Assembly (NCBI GenBank): GCA_902536485.1 | Contig: CACAXP010000008.1 | Location: 1 to 39,484 of the forward strand | From: an uncultured Alphaproteobacteria bacterium | GTDB lineage: Bacteria > Pseudomonadota > Alphaproteobacteria > Methylaequorales > Methylaequoraceae | Length of the DNA stretch: 39,484 bases | Direction of reading: 5' to 3' | Shown: positions 1 through 10,158 of the stretch, piece after piece | Layout of the letters: each line of letters starts with the position of its first letter | Position numbering within the stretch: position 1 is the first letter of the stretch | Made by a program: the position numbers and the translations under genes | The notes under the pieces: generated by a model | Databases searched by the model: none | What the model saw: the letters and a program-made list of their open reading frames with translations, nothing else | What the model was told of the DNA's origin: nothing

Positions 1-2606
1 AAAATTATGGTTATTAAAAAAATGGCTATAAAAAAAGCTTTTGTTAAAAAAATTTTTGCCTCAATCTGATCTTCCTCTTGACCAGTGAATATAACTTTAG
101 ATGATAAATTTTCTTTTATTAACCATTGCCTTAACTCATTAACTTTATTGCTAGGTAATTCTCCCTCTATGACGTCAAATTTAATAGTTTTGGACCTTTG
201 TAAATTGTATCTTGAGATATTACCAACTTTTTTTTTTGCATTTCTTTTTATAAATGAACTTAATGAAACTGGTCCATTTTTTCCTTCTATGAAAATTTTG
301 TCCAATTCGTCAAGCGTTCTAAAGGCTTTATCAAATCTAATTACTATATCTACCTCTTCATTGCTATCAGTTGGCATAAAATCTGTTACTTTTAAACCAT
401 GCGTCAACATTTGTACCGAATTGCTTATCATTTCTATTTCCACACCTTGTTTTTCTGCTTTTACCCTATCAATAGATAACTCCCACTCTACTCCAGGAAT
501 ATTTAGGTCTGTATCTATATTTTGAACCCAAGACTTTTTTTTTAAAAATGCATAAAGAATAGAAGTATCAATAAGAAGTTTTTCAGCGTTATTATTAACT
601 ATTTCTATTTCAACATCTTTATCTTTTGGCGGTCCATCCTGTTTTTCAATAAACTCTATGTAGATTCCGGAGAATTTTTTTGTTGATTCCTTTAGTTCGT
701 TAATGACATATTTTGCTTGAGGTCTTTTTTTCCAATCTATTAATTCAATTTTAATTGATCCAATAACATCTTCTGATTCATTTCTTTTGTCTCCTTTTAC
801 AATCCCACTTCTCGAATAAATATTTTTTATGGATGAATTTCTTAAAACTTCTCTCTCTATTTTTTTGACAATATTATCCTTTTCTAGGGCAGAGAAATTT
901 CCTCTTGCGTGGATTACAATTTCAGCATAATCTGGCTCAATTGGAGGAAAAAATTCAAAACCTTTCCCCAATTTTAAATATATTGTTTGGATAAAAATTA
1001 GGACTGCAATCGTAAGAAAAATTAATTTTTTTGGATTTTCTAGTGTATAATCCATGAAATTTAGATACCTACCTTGAATACCTCTTATTTTTGATAGATC
1101 ACCGTTTTCAAGTAGATTAAGGTTTTTCATTTTTTTTTGTGAGACTTCTTTATCATTTCCAATTATTTTTCCAACAACTGGAATAAAAATTAAAGCCATC
1201 GTTAATGAAGATGTTAAAACTGCAAGTAAAGTTACAGGAAGGAAAAACATGAATTCACCAGCTATTCCTGGCCAAAATACTAATGGAAAAAACGCTGCTA
1301 ATGTTGTTGATGTTGATGCAATTACGGGTATAGACATTTGCCGTGCAGATAAAATGAAAACCTCTTTTTTACTAAGACCTTCGTTGGACCTTCTGTTTGC
1401 GTATTCAACAACAATAATAGCTCCATCAATCAAAATACCAACCGATAGAATTAACGCAAATAATACTACTACGTTAATGGTAACATTAAAAAATGATAAA
1501 ATAATCATCGACATTAAAAAAGAAAACGGGATAGAAAGACTTACAAGAAAAGATGATTTTTTTCCCATAAAAGAATAAATAACTAAAAAAACAATTAATG
1601 TTGCAAGTATCACATTATTTTCTAAATCATTAACCATTGATACAATTTTTTCTGATTCATCCTGAAAAAAGTCTAAGCGAATAAAGTCTGGAACAGATTT
1701 ATTTTGAACAACAAGGTTTTTTATTTTTTCTATTACATTAATAATATTTTCCCCAGTTCTTTTTGATACCTCAAGAATTATAGCTGACTCACCGTTGTTT
1801 CTTGCATATCCTACTTTTTCTCGAAATGTATCTCTAACTTCAGCAACATCGCCTAGTGTAATAACTGAATCAGAACTGGCCTTTATTGGTATGTTTAACA
1901 AGTCCTTTCTACTTTCAATTAGACTTGGTACTTGAACGTTAAAACTTCCTTTTTCGTTGCTTAAAGTTCCAGCAGCTACCATAAAGTTGCTTTTTGCAAT
2001 TGATGAAATTACATCTTTATTTGTCAATCCATAGGTTTCAACAATTCTTGGGTTAACAATTATCTCAATAATTCTTTCATTTTCACCTAAAGCTTTGACC
2101 TCTAAAACTTCGGATATAGTTTCAATATCCTCCTTCAACTTTTTTGCAATAATATCCAGTGTCCGTAAATCTACCTCTCCTGAAATTGCAATAGCAAGAA
2201 CAGGAAACCTAGATAAATTTACTTCAAGAATTCGTGGTTCCTCTGAATCACTTGGAAGTTTATTTTTTATCATGTCAACTTTTTCCCTGGTATCAGAAAT
2301 TGCTTTTTCAGAGTCAAACCCAGCGTCAAATTCTAAAACAACATTTCCCCCTCCTTGGTAGGCGGTAGAATTTATTTTCTTTAAACCCTCAATATTTTTT
2401 AATTCCTTTTCAACTGGCTTGATAAGAAGTCTTTCAGAATCCTCAGGAGAGATCCCTTTGTGAGCTAAAGAAATATATATGACTGGCAAACTTATATCTG
2501 GATCTGATTCTTTTGGTAGGGTGTTATATTGATAAAATCCAAACACAATAAAAAAAAATAATATTGTTAAAATCAACTTGGAAGATTTTAAAAATTTATT
2601 GAACAT
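1..2606 (-). CDS. RND-family efflux transporter permease (AcrB/MexB-like), 3' end truncated by window edge
   Basis: Open minus-strand frame translated by hand from ATG at 2606 (MFNKFLKSSKLILTILFFFIVFGFYQYNTLPKESDPDISLPVIYISLAHKGISPEDSERLL..., later ILSVGILIDGAIIVVEYANRR); continuous to window start. Missing from the ORF track because its stop lies outside. Confidence 0.9.
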   Translation of the reverse strand, partial: MFNKFLKSSKLILTILFFFIVFGFYQYNTLPKESDPDISLPVIYISLAHKGISPEDSERLLIKPVEKELKNIEGLKKINSTAYQGGGNVVLEFDAGFDSEKAISDTREKVDMIKNKLPSDSEEPRILEVNLSRFPVLAIAISGEVDLRTLDIIAKKLKEDIETISEVLEVKALGENERIIEIIVNPRIVETYGLTNKDVISSIAKSNFMVAAGTLSNEKGSFNVQVPSLIESRKDLLNIPIKASSDSVITLGDVAEVRDTFREKVGYARNNGESAIILEVSKRTGENIINVIEKIKNLVVQNKSVPDFIRLDFFQDESEKIVSMVNDLENNVILATLIVFLVIYSFMGKKSSFLVSLSIPFSFLMSMIILSFFNVTINVVVLFALILSVGILIDGAIIVVEYANRRSNEGLSKKEVFILSARQMSIPVIASTSTTLAAFFPLVFWPGIAGEFMFFLPVTLLAVLTSSLTMALIFIPVVGKIIGNDKEVSQKKMKNLNLLENGDLSKIRGIQGRYLNFMDYTLENPKKLIFLTIAVLIFIQTIYLKLGKGFEFFPPIEPDYAEIVIHARGNFSALEKDNIVKKIEREVLRNSSIKNIYSRSGIVKGDKRNESEDVIGSIKIELIDWKKRPQAKYVINELKESTKKFSGIYIEFIEKQDGPPKDKDVEIEIVNNNAEKLLIDTSILYAFLKKKSWVQNIDTDLNIPGVEWELSIDRVKAEKQGVEIEMISNSVQMLTHGLKVTDFMPTDSNEEVDIVIRFDKAFRTLDELDKIFIEGKNGPVSLSSFIKRNAKKKVGNISRYNLQRSKTIKFDVIEGELPSNKVNELRQWLIKENLSSKVIFTGQEEDQIEAKIFLTKAFFIAIFLITII

Positions 2607-3642
2607 TTTCTTCAAATTTAAAACTTATTAAATCACCATCAACAACATACTCATTTCCTTGAGTTATAATTAAGATATCGTCAGCAATAAGTTTTTTTAA
2701 TTTTATCCAATAACCGTTACCAACATCACTTAAAACTTCAATTGGTAAAAAAGATACTTTATTATTGAGAATCACTTTAATTCCTAAAATTCCCTGATTA
2801 TCAAGACTAATTAAAGATGAAGGTATAAAATATGCACTGTCACTTTTTTCACCTATTTGAATTTCTGATGATAAGCCACTTATTATATTATTGTTTTGAT
2901 TTGAAAGTTCAATTTGCACTTTGAAGTTTCTTGTCAGCTTATCTGAGGTTCGAGAGACATAGTTAACTTTTCCTTCATAAAAGTTATCTGAAATTTTTAT
3001 TGATGCGGTTTGTCCTTTTTTTATTTTATCAATTTCCTTTTCTGTAATATTTATTGTTATGAAAATCGGATCTAAATCAACGACCTTGGCAATTGGATCA
3101 CCTTTTTTTAAATAATCACCAAGCTCTACATAACTATCTTCAACAATACTATCAAAAGGGATATATATTTTTGTGTTATTAAGATTAACTTGACTTTTTT
3201 CATATAGTGCCAGAGCTTTTTCGAAATTAGTTCTGGATTCACTAAGCTTAACCTCAGATCTGAATCCTTTATTAAATAAATTTTCAGCAACCTCATATTC
3301 CTTTTTTCTTTGATTTAATAAGGCTTCCATTTCTTTAAGTTTAGCTATTTTGTCTTCTGGGTCTATTAGTATTAGTTGGGATCCAGCTTTGTAGCCCTTA
3401 CCTTTTTCAAAAAATTTACTACTTATCTTCCCTTCAACCTGTGATTTTAAAATTACTATTCTAGAAGCCTCTGTAAATCCACTAAATTTAAGTTTTTTTT
3501 CAAATTTTTTTTTTATAAATTTTTTTACTACAACTTCTTTTTTGGTTTCTTTAATAATTAATTCATCATTTAAATTATCGTCTTTTAAGAATAAAAGTAC
3601 CGAACTTAGTAAAAGCAAAAAACTTATTATCAATATTTTCAT
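2596..3642 (-). CDS. RND efflux membrane fusion protein (HlyD/AcrA-like periplasmic adaptor)
   Basis: 348 aa; lipoyl/barrel-sandwich pattern (LKSQVEGKISSKFFEKGKGYKAGSQLILID, IYIPFDSIVEDSYVELGDYLKKGDPIAKVVDLDP); stop overlaps start of downstream RND gene. Confidence 0.88.
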   Translation of the reverse strand: MKILIISFLLLLSSVLLFLKDDNLNDELIIKETKKEVVVKKFIKKKFEKKLKFSGFTEASRIVILKSQVEGKISSKFFEKGKGYKAGSQLILIDPEDKIAKLKEMEALLNQRKKEYEVAENLFNKGFRSEVKLSESRTNFEKALALYEKSQVNLNNTKIYIPFDSIVEDSYVELGDYLKKGDPIAKVVDLDPIFITINITEKEIDKIKKGQTASIKISDNFYEGKVNYVSRTSDKLTRNFKVQIELSNQNNNIISGLSSEIQIGEKSDSAYFIPSSLISLDNQGILGIKVILNNKVSFLPIEVLSDVGNGYWIKLKKLIADDILIITQGNEYVVDGDLISFKFEENVQ

Positions 3643-3722
3643 TTAGTATATGAAGGTTACTTTGTTGATTAAATATATTATAGTTAATAATATAGAAATA
3701 AATTTTTTAAAGTCTTGCTGTA

Positions 3723-4628
3723 TTGAAAAAAAACAAGAAAATAGCTGCAATTGATATTGGGAGTCATAACTGCAGATTGTTGGTTGTTGAAAAAAGTGCT
3801 GGTAAAAAAAAGGTTATTTTTAATCACTCCAAACCGACTAATTTAATCAAGAATCTCTCATTTAATAATGAATTCAATAGTGAAAATATATCTAAAACGC
3901 TAAACTGTTTAATTTTTTTTAAAAAAAAAATTGATGAATTCAACATTTTGAATTATCGATGTGTTGCAACTGAAGCCTGCAGAATTGTAATAAACCCTGA
4001 ATTTTTTTTAACAAAAGTCAAGGAAACATCTGGTCTTAATGTAGATATTATTTCATCAGAGGAGGAGGCAAGACTTTGTCTAAAAAGTTGTAAAACACAT
4101 CTAAAAAAAATTAAACAATATGGTGTTCTATTTGATATTGGAGGTGGAAGTACTGAAATTACGTTTTTCGAACCTGATTCAAATCATTTAAAAACAACCT
4201 CAATTTCATATGGTGTAATTAATTTTAAAGAAAAAGTTCAGATTTATGGAGAAGATTTAGTAAGAAAAAAAATTATTACCCATTTTTCTCAATTTTATAA
4301 TGAAAACAAAAGTCTTTCTGAAAAGTTTGTATCAATTGGCTCTTGTAGTACAATGACAACTTTATGTTCTGTTTTTCAACATCTTCCTTTTTATAATCCT
4401 ACAAAGATTGAAGGTTTTGAGATGTCGCGCGAACAAGTAATTAATACAATAACTTATATTAATAAATTGAGTATAGGTGATTTGAAAAAACATCCCTGTA
4501 TTAAGGAAAAGTATAAATTACTTAAAAGTGGTATTGAAATTTTACTTTTCATAATAAAAGTTTTCCCAATAAAAAAAATTATAACAACTCACAAAGGGTT
4601 AAGAGATGCAATAATTGATGAGTTATGA
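3723..4628 (+). CDS. Ppx/GppA family exopolyphosphatase/phosphatase
   Basis: AAIDIGSHNCRLLVVE, FDIGGGSTEITFFE, SIGSCSTMTTL motifs; TTG start. Confidence 0.9.
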   Translation: MKKNKKIAAIDIGSHNCRLLVVEKSAGKKKVIFNHSKPTNLIKNLSFNNEFNSENISKTLNCLIFFKKKIDEFNILNYRCVATEACRIVINPEFFLTKVKETSGLNVDIISSEEEARLCLKSCKTHLKKIKQYGVLFDIGGGSTEITFFEPDSNHLKTTSISYGVINFKEKVQIYGEDLVRKKIITHFSQFYNENKSLSEKFVSIGSCSTMTTLCSVFQHLPFYNPTKIEGFEMSREQVINTITYINKLSIGDLKKHPCIKEKYKLLKSGIEILLFIIKVFPIKKIITTHKGLRDAIIDEL

Positions 4629-5254
4629 AATTTAAATTATTAAAAAAACATAAAAAAGATAGCACTAAATGGCTTAGTAGGCATATAAATGACGAATTTG
4701 TTTTGAAATCGAAAAAAGAAGGATTTCGCTCAAGGTCTTCATACAAATTAATTCAAATAAATCAAAAATTTAACTTTTTAAATTCTAGTAAAAATATCTT
4801 AGACTTAGGATGTGCTCCAGGAGGTTGGTTGCAAGTTTCGAAAAAATTTACTCCAACTAATTCAAAAATTCTTGGTGTCGATAAACTTAATATTGAGCCT
4901 ATCCCAGGCGTTTATTTTTACAAAGGAGATATTTTTGAGGATGAGATTTTAAATTATATTTCATCGTTTTTTAAAAAAAAAATAGATTTAATAATTAGCG
5001 ATATGTCGCCAAACTCAACTGGAAATAAGAAAGTTGATCATTTAAGAATATTATCATTAGTTGAAAGGGTCGTCGATATTTCAAATCTATTCCTCAAGAA
5101 TGATGGTTTTATCGTAATAAAAATTTTTCAAGGTGGCATGTACGGCGATTTAATGACTAGTTTAAAAGAATCACTCAAAAATATTAAAAATTTTAAACCC
5201 AAAGCTTCAAGAAAAGAATCATCTGAAATGTATTTGATAGCTCAAAAAAAATAA
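4625..5254 (+). CDS. rlmE: 23S rRNA 2'-O-ribose methyltransferase RlmE (FtsJ)
   Basis: RSRSSYKLIQINQKF, LDLGCAPGGWLQVS, DLIISDMSPNSTGNKKVDHLR; 4-nt overlap with upstream gene. Confidence 0.93.
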   Translation: MKFKLLKKHKKDSTKWLSRHINDEFVLKSKKEGFRSRSSYKLIQINQKFNFLNSSKNILDLGCAPGGWLQVSKKFTPTNSKILGVDKLNIEPIPGVYFYKGDIFEDEILNYISSFFKKKIDLIISDMSPNSTGNKKVDHLRILSLVERVVDISNLFLKNDGFIVIKIFQGGMYGDLMTSLKESLKNIKNFKPKASRKESSEMYLIAQKK

Positions 5255-5302
5255 TTTGAAATAAGTAGTTCCAAATTATTATTGATTAGTTTAAATTATT
5301 TT

Positions 5303-6772
5303 ATGAAATATTTAAAAGAAGCTCTTACTTTTGATGATGTATTAATTGTTCCTTCTAAATCTTCCATTAAACCGTCAGATGCAGATTTATCTTCAAACCT
5401 GACAAAGTCTATTAAATTAAAAATTCCTCTTATTTCTGCAGCAATGGACACTGTAACAGAATCTTCTTTGGCCATTAAAATGGCTCAAATGGGTGGACTT
5501 GGAATAATTCATAAAAACTTTGATATAGAAAAACAATCAGAGGAAGTAAATATTGTAAAAAGGTTTGAATCAGGAATGGTAATCAATCCTTACACTATAA
5601 ATCCTGAGAGTATTCTTTCTGAAGCATTAAAAATAAAGGAAAAATATAATATTTCTGGCATCCCAGTTGTTGAAAACGGAAGCCAAAAGCTTGTAGGTAT
5701 AATTACTAATAGGGATATACGATTTGCAAAAAATTTAAATCAAAAAGTCGAATCCTTAATGACAAAAAAAAACCTTGTGACTGTTCAACAAAATATATCA
5801 ATGGCTCAGGCTAAGAAATTACTTCATCAACATAGAATTGAAAAACTATTAGTCGTGGACAAAAATTATAAATGTATTGGATTGATTACAGTAAAAGATA
5901 TTGAAAAGGCTCAGAAATTTCCTGATGCTTCAAAAGATAAAATGGGAAGATTACTCGTTGGTGCTGCTGTTGGTGTTGGGAATGAACAAGGGTTAGAAAG
6001 AGTCAAGTGCTTGGTTAAAGCTGGAGTTGACGTTGTAGTAATCGATACAGCTCATGGCCATACAAAAAACGTTATTGATACTTTGAAAAAACTAAAAAAA
6101 AACCATCCTAATCTTCCAGTTATTGTTGGAAATGTTGCTACTTCTGAGGCAGCTAGTGATTTAATAAAAGAGGGTGCAGATTCAATTAAAGTTGGTATAG
6201 GTCCAGGCTCTATATGTACTACCAGAATAATTGCTGGCATTGGAGTTCCTCAGCTTCATGCAATATCTGAAACTTTTAAAATTGCAAAAAAAAATAAAAT
6301 ACCAATTATCTCTGATGGAGGTATAAAATTTTCTGGAGATATCGCTAAAGCTATTGCTTTTGGCGCAGATGTTGTGATGATAGGTTCCTTATTTGCAGGG
6401 ACTGATGAATCACCAGGTGAAATATTTCTGTCTAATGGAAGGACATATAAGTCTTACAGAGGTATGGGTTCGTTGTCAGCAATGGGAAGAGGATCGGCCG
6501 ATAGGTATTTTCAAGAGGAAGTTACTAACAGTGAGAAGTTTGTCCCAGAGGGTGTAGAGGGAAGGGTTCCTTACAGAGGCCCAGTTGAAAAAGTTATTGA
6601 GCAACTAACAGGTGGGGTGCGTGCCTCTATGGGATATACAGGTAACAAAAATATCAAAGATTTCAAAAAAAACACAAAGCTTGTTAGAATTACATCTGCA
6701 GGGCTTAATGAAAGTCATGTACATGGAATATCTATTACTCGAGAATCACCTAACTATCAAACTAATAAATGA
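5303..6772 (+). CDS. guaB: IMP dehydrogenase
   Basis: [15 protein letters not shown] pair, [40 protein letters not shown]. Start chosen at ATG 5303 inside track ORF 5282..6772. Confidence 0.96.
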   Translation: MKYLKEALTFDDVLIVPSKSSIKPSDADLSSNLTKSIKLKIPLISAAMDTVTESSLAIKMAQMGGLGIIHKNFDIEKQSEEVNIVKRFESGMVINPYTINPESILSEALKIKEKYNISGIPVVENGSQKLVGIITNRDIRFAKNLNQKVESLMTKKNLVTVQQNISMAQAKKLLHQHRIEKLLVVDKNYKCIGLITVKDIEKAQKFPDASKDKMGRLLVGAAVGVGNEQGLERVKCLVKAGVDVVVIDTAHGHTKNVIDTLKKLKKNHPNLPVIVGNVATSEAASDLIKEGADSIKVGIGPGSICTTRIIAGIGVPQLHAISETFKIAKKNKIPIISDGGIKFSGDIAKAIAFGADVVMIGSLFAGTDESPGEIFLSNGRTYKSYRGMGSLSAMGRGSADRYFQEEVTNSEKFVPEGVEGRVPYRGPVEKVIEQLTGGVRASMGYTGNKNIKDFKKNTKLVRITSAGLNESHVHGISITRESPNYQTNK

Positions 6773-8232
6773 ATGAAAATATAATTATTGTAGACTTTGG
6801 TTCGCAAGTTACAAAACTTATTGCACGAAGAGTTAGAGATTTTGGAGTTTTTAGTCAGATAATTCCTTTTCAGAAATTAACAGAAAAAAGTTTTAAAAAT
6901 ATTTCGGTAAAGGGGCTCATTTTCTCTGGTGGACCAAGCTCGGTAGGTAATGAAAATGCACCTGAAATTAAAAAATTTGTATATAAACTTAATATTCCAA
7001 TTTTAGGGGTTTGTTATGGACTACAATTAATTTGTAGAGACTTTGGGGGCAAAGTTAAATTGTCAAAAGAAAGAGAGTTTGGAAAAACTAAAATACAAAT
7101 TTTAAAAAACTCCCCATTACTAAGAAATGTCTACAATAATAAAAATCAATATAGAGTATGGATGAGTCACAGTGATAAAGTTATTAAAATGCCAGAGGGA
7201 TTTGAGGTTTTAGCAAGTAGTACAAATTGTAGTTCAGTAATTATTCAAAATTTAAAAAATAAAATTTTTGGTGTCCAGTTTCACCCCGAAGTTGTGCATA
7301 CACAAAATGGAGATAAACTTCTCAAGAACTTTATATTAGATATCTGTGGGTGTAAACAAAATTGGAGTATGAATAAATTTAAGAATAAAATGATTGAATC
7401 AATAAAAAATAAAGTTGGTTCAGATAGAGTCCTATGTGCATTATCAGGTGGTGTTGACTCAACTGTCACTGCTGTTCTTGTACATAAAGCTATTAAAAAT
7501 CAACTTCGATGTGTTTTCGTCGATACTGGTTTGATGAGAAAAAATGAAGTTGAGATAATAAAAAATTTATTTATAAAAAATTATAATATTTCTTTAGATG
7601 TAGTAGATGCATCAAAGATTTTTTTAGATAAACTAAAAGGTATCACAGACCCTGAAAAAAAAAGAAAAATTATAGGAAAGCAATTTATTAAGGTTTTTGA
7701 GAGATACTCTAATAAAAAAAAAAATATTAAGTTTCTTGCACAAGGAACTCTATATCCAGACATAATTGAGTCTTTATCACTAGTGGGGGATTCAAAGGTA
7801 ACTATTAAATCACATCATAATGTAGGAGGGCTTCCAAAGAAAATTAAGTTTAAGTTACTTGAGCCTTTGAAAGAACTTTTTAAGGACGAGGTTAGAAAAC
7901 TAGGTAAAGAGTTAGCAATATCAAAAGAGTTTGTAAATAGGCATCCATTCCCAGGACCTGGCTTAGGTATTCGAATTTTAGGAGAAATAAGCAAAAAGAA
8001 AATAAAGATATTACAAGAGGCTGACTATATTTATTTAAATTTGATAAAAAAGCATGGTCTTTATGATAAGATTTGGCAAGCATTTTGTGTTTTACTTCCG
8101 ACTAAAACAGTAGGTGTATGGTGTGAAAGTGAAAACTCTCAATCTGGTTTAAAATATTTTGAATCAGGTGATGCTTGCATCGAAAGCGCATTTCTGTTTA
8201 ACAAGTATTTTAGAAATGAAGATTTGTTCTAA
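6769..8232 (+). pseudogene. guaA: GMP synthase (glutamine-hydrolysing), C-terminus replaced and frameshifted by an inverted duplicate of the neighbouring GT gene
   Basis: GATase domain (GVCYGLQLI, FGVQFHPEV), PP-loop (ALSGGVDSTV), then LLPTKTVGV followed by foreign [37 protein letters not shown]; 4-nt overlap with guaB. Confidence 0.9.
8114..8225 (+). repeat. 112-bp perfect inverted copy (partner 9338..9449)
   Basis: gtgtatggtgtgaaagtgaaaactctcaatctgg...aagtattttagaaatgaagattt equals the reverse complement of 9338-9449. Confidence 0.97.
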
Positions 8233-8317
8233 CGAAATTATTAACAAAGTTAAGGGTATAAATAGAGTTTGTTACGACTTAACCTCAAAACCACCAGGGA
8301 CAATTGAATTTGAATAA
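8222..8317 (+). pseudogene. guaA: Out-of-frame remnant of the original GuaA C-terminus ([31 protein letters not shown])
   Basis: Hand translation of frame att-tgt-tct-aac...gaa-ttt-gaa-taa matches the conserved GuaA C-terminal KGINRVxYDxTSKPPxTIEWE signature. Confidence 0.9.
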
Positions 8318-9164
8318 TATTAAGAAGCTTCAAAAAATTATTAATTGTCAAGTCTGCAACGGAAAACTTAAAAAAATTAACCCTTATTCATTTGTCTGTA
8401 AAGATTGCAACTATTATTCCTCAAATCTAAAACCATCAGTTGGTCAGGACGTTAAGGGAATAGAAAGTTTAAGAAGAAAAAATTTCAAACAAATAATTAA
8501 ACAATTATTAAAATATAAAATAGCTCCCAAGATTTTAGAAATTGGTTCTGGTGATGGTTATTTTATAGATGAATGTAATATTGCTAATATACAAATAACT
8601 GGCTCAGAAGCATCTTTAGAAAGTTTAAAAAAGTTAAAATTAATTTACGGAGAAAAAATTATAAAAGTCCACTTACCTAAACCAATTCAAACAGAACAGA
8701 TATTTGATATTGTAATTTTTAATGACGTTTTTGAACATTTAGAAAAAATTAACAATGTAATTAAAGAAGTTAGTCTAGTTCTCAGAGATGATGGCTTAGT
8801 AATATTAAATCTCCCTACATCAAATGGAATAATATTTAAGATTTCAAAGTTTTTGTTGAGTCTTAAAATAAATAAGTTTTATGATAGGCTTTGGCAAAAA
8901 AATAGTTGTTCTCCGCATTTAAGTTATTTTAATAAATTAAATCTTACTAAATTATTTTCAAGAAATGGATTTATTTTGCTGGAATCAGGAAATCTGAAAA
9001 CACTTGAATTAAATAATTTTGATAGATTTCGTAATTTATATAAAAGAAAGTTATCGTCATTTGTTTTAACATTTTTTACCTCAATATTCTTTTTTTTACA
9101 ATTTTTCTTGCCAAAAGATATTATGTATTTGATTTTTAAAAAAAGTAAAACTATTCCTAAGTGA
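8304..9164 (+). CDS. Class I SAM-dependent methyltransferase with N-terminal Cys motifs
   Basis: CQVCNGKL...CKDC zinc-ribbon-like start; [44 protein letters not shown] start preceded by AGGGA. Confidence 0.8.
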   Translation: MNLNNIKKLQKIINCQVCNGKLKKINPYSFVCKDCNYYSSNLKPSVGQDVKGIESLRRKNFKQIIKQLLKYKIAPKILEIGSGDGYFIDECNIANIQITGSEASLESLKKLKLIYGEKIIKVHLPKPIQTEQIFDIVIFNDVFEHLEKINNVIKEVSLVLRDDGLVILNLPTSNGIIFKISKFLLSLKINKFYDRLWQKNSCSPHLSYFNKLNLTKLFSRNGFILLESGNLKTLELNNFDRFRNLYKRKLSSFVLTFFTSIFFFLQFFLPKDIMYLIFKKSKTIPK

Positions 9165-9180
9165 CCTGAATACTGTAGAT

Positions 9181-10089
9181 TTATTTTTCTATTGAATTAA
9201 ATTTTTTTAGATTTTTTATATTACTAAGAAAGTTTTTGTAGTGTTTATATAAATCTTCACTCTTGAAAGAAGCTTTTTTTACATGATTGTATTTTCCTTT
9301 AATTCTTAACTCTATTAATGATAGACTTTCGTTAGAAAAATCTTCATTTCTAAAATACTTGTTAAACAGAAATGCGCTTTCGATGCAAGCATCACCTGAT
9401 TCAAAATATTTTAAACCAGATTGAGAGTTTTCACTTTCACACCATACACATACTGTTTCGTTTAAAAATCCTATCTTTTTTTTTTTTTTTGCAAGATTTA
9501 AAAATAGATCATAATCATGAGCTTTGAAGGATTTTCCAAAATTATAATTAAGAATTTCATAATATTTTTTATTATAGAATTTTTTGATTTTATTATAATT
9601 AATGATTGCCCCAAAGGATGGAATGTACATATCAAAGATTAACAAATCTAATAATTCATTTCTGTTATCAATATAAGTTTTATTTTTGTATCCTGGATGT
9701 ACGTATTTGTGAATTCCGTTATTTTTTTTAATACTCATTTTTCCGTATCCGAGATCGAGGCCGTTTTTAATCGTAAATTCAAATAGTTTTTCAATTGCTT
9801 TGGGTATAAAAAAGTCGTCAGAGTTAAGCATTATAACATGACTATTTTTTATTTTTTCAAGTCCTTTTAAAAAAGTAAGACCAGAACCTTGGTTAACTGA
9901 ATTTCTATAATATTTAATTTTTTTACAATTGACTTTAATATCCATAATTATCGATTTTGTATTATCACTTGAACAGTCATCAACAATAATTATTTCGTTT
10001 GCATATTTAATCTGATTTGCTGAGGCAATGGCTAAAGTAATATTTTTAGCATCATTATATGAAGGAATTACAACGGATAACATTATCAA
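9181..10089 (-). CDS. GT2 family glycosyltransferase
   Basis: MLSVVIPSYNDAKNITLAIAS, IIIVDDCSSDNT, VIMLNSDDFF. Confidence 0.9.
   Translation of the reverse strand: MIMLSVVIPSYNDAKNITLAIASANQIKYANEIIIVDDCSSDNTKSIIMDIKVNCKKIKYYRNSVNQGSGLTFLKGLEKIKNSHVIMLNSDDFFIPKAIEKLFEFTIKNGLDLGYGKMSIKKNNGIHKYVHPGYKNKTYIDNRNELLDLLIFDMYIPSFGAIINYNKIKKFYNKKYYEILNYNFGKSFKAHDYDLFLNLAKKKKKIGFLNETVCVWCESENSQSGLKYFESGDACIESAFLFNKYFRNEDFSNESLSLIELRIKGKYNHVKKASFKSEDLYKHYKNFLSNIKNLKKFNSIEK
9338..9449 (-). repeat. 112-bp perfect inverted copy (partner 8114..8225), within GT2 gene
   Basis: Direct comparison; encodes [36 protein letters not shown] in both genes. Confidence 0.97.
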
Positions 10090-10158
10090 AAGCTTCTAAA
10101 TTTATTTATTTATAAGCATTTTATGTGCCAAAATAAATTAAAGATGAATCCCAACTGT

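Noticed and set aside
85-2361. Track plus-strand ORFs 85..525, 1249..1578 and 2095..2361
   Set aside because: Antisense to the continuous RND transporter frame on the minus strand; low-complexity translations.
6052-8083. Minus-strand ORFs 6052..6240, 7281..7469, 7581..7763, 7892..8083
   Set aside because: Antisense shadows of guaB and guaA.
8114-9449. Inverted repeat pair considered as mobile-element termini or an invertible switch
   Set aside because: No transposase/recombinase between the copies; the repeat is internal coding sequence of the GT gene and destroys guaA instead of flanking a unit.
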